Shown: positions 63,776 through 64,000 of the stretch, piece by piece
Position numbering within the stretch: the first letter of the stretch is position 1
Layout: the number at the start of each line of letters is the position of its first letter
Source: Saturnia japonica
Lineage: Eukaryota; Arthropoda; Insecta; Lepidoptera; Saturniidae
Direction of reading: 5' to 3'
Assembly (NCBI GenBank): GCA_033032175.1
Contig: CM065318.1
Location: forward strand, 9,238,001 to 9,302,000
DNA length: 64,000 nt
Made by a program: the position numbers and the translations under genes
The notes under the pieces: generated by a model
What the model saw: only the letters and a program-made list of their open reading frames with translations
Told to the model about the DNA's origin: nothing
The model's database searches: none

Positions 63776-64000
63776 AATAAATTATGAATTAAAAATAATG
63801 GATTCCATATTTAATGTCTCCAGTTTATATGGAATAAGAATTAAACATACCTACACAAAAATTCAGACTATTGGCAAATAACATAAATTTCAAAGTGAGC
63901 CGACATTTTATTTTTTCATTACGAACTTAAGAAATGTTAAAATATTATGTATGATTTTGACATTCTAAAGGCTTGGCATTACGATTGAGTTTCTGAATAT

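Noticed and set aside
1..64000. CRISPR array or bacterial-type operon
   Set aside because: No regularly spaced direct repeats and no prokaryotic gene organisation. Repeats here are dispersed and the sequence is clearly from an animal genome.
1..64000. LTR retrotransposon or endogenous virus
   Set aside because: I looked for long direct terminal repeats, a primer-binding site and gag/pol motifs and found none. All reverse transcriptase pieces are of non-LTR type.

Overview
This 64 kb window looks like intergenic or intronic DNA from a lepidopteran insect (moth or butterfly). It is strongly AT-rich and has no prokaryotic gene density. No intact host gene is visible. What can be recognised is a dense, layered set of transposable elements. 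The repeat families are ones I know as typical of Lepidoptera: rolling-circle (Helitron-type) elements that end in CTAG between a host A and T, tRNA-derived SINEs, 5'-truncated RTE-like LINE tails, mariner and Tc1 transposons, and short foldback MITEs. Family assignments are from memory of motifs, not from a search.

Layout. 0-12 kb: the C-terminal end of a non-LTR retrotransposon ORF at the left edge, then scattered Helitron-like pieces, a nested foldback near 6.6 kb, two LINE ORF2 tails near 10 kb and a reversed tRNA-SINE at 11.3 kb. 12.1-13.9 kb: a minus-strand chimera in which a decayed mariner transposase runs directly into a decayed hAT transposase. 14.5-17.5 kb: two head-to-tail Helitrons and a 703 bp Helitron with its 3' hairpin. 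18-25 kb: several copies of an unnamed repeat and of a SINE. 25.8-28 kb: a complete mariner with 30 bp terminal inverted repeats but a broken transposase, followed by an RTE-like LINE end. 28-46 kb: more LINE and SINE remnants, a short poly(A) retroposon with a perfect 14 bp target duplication (33.5 kb), further relatives of it at 42-45 kb, and a 131 bp MITE at 41.8 kb. 46.4 kb: a 110-codon ORF with one predicted membrane segment, the only sizeable ORF not assignable to a known element. 49.2 kb: one SINE nested in another. 53.3-55.6 kb: a well-preserved Tc1-like element whose transposase carries a single nonsense codon and which is itself interrupted by a 649 bp pogo/Tigger-type element. 55.86-56.23 kb: the best candidate for host-gene sequence, a possible minus-strand terminal exon with splice acceptor, short reading frame, stop, 3' UTR and AATAAA. 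56.4-64 kb: LINE, SINE and Helitron remnants in otherwise featureless AT-rich DNA.

The autonomous elements (Tc1, mariner, hAT, RTE-like LINE) are all broken here, so none is likely to make functional enzyme from these copies. The short elements (SINEs, MITEs, Helitron derivatives) depend on enzymes supplied from elsewhere. I found no tRNA, rRNA, CRISPR array or bacterial-type operon.
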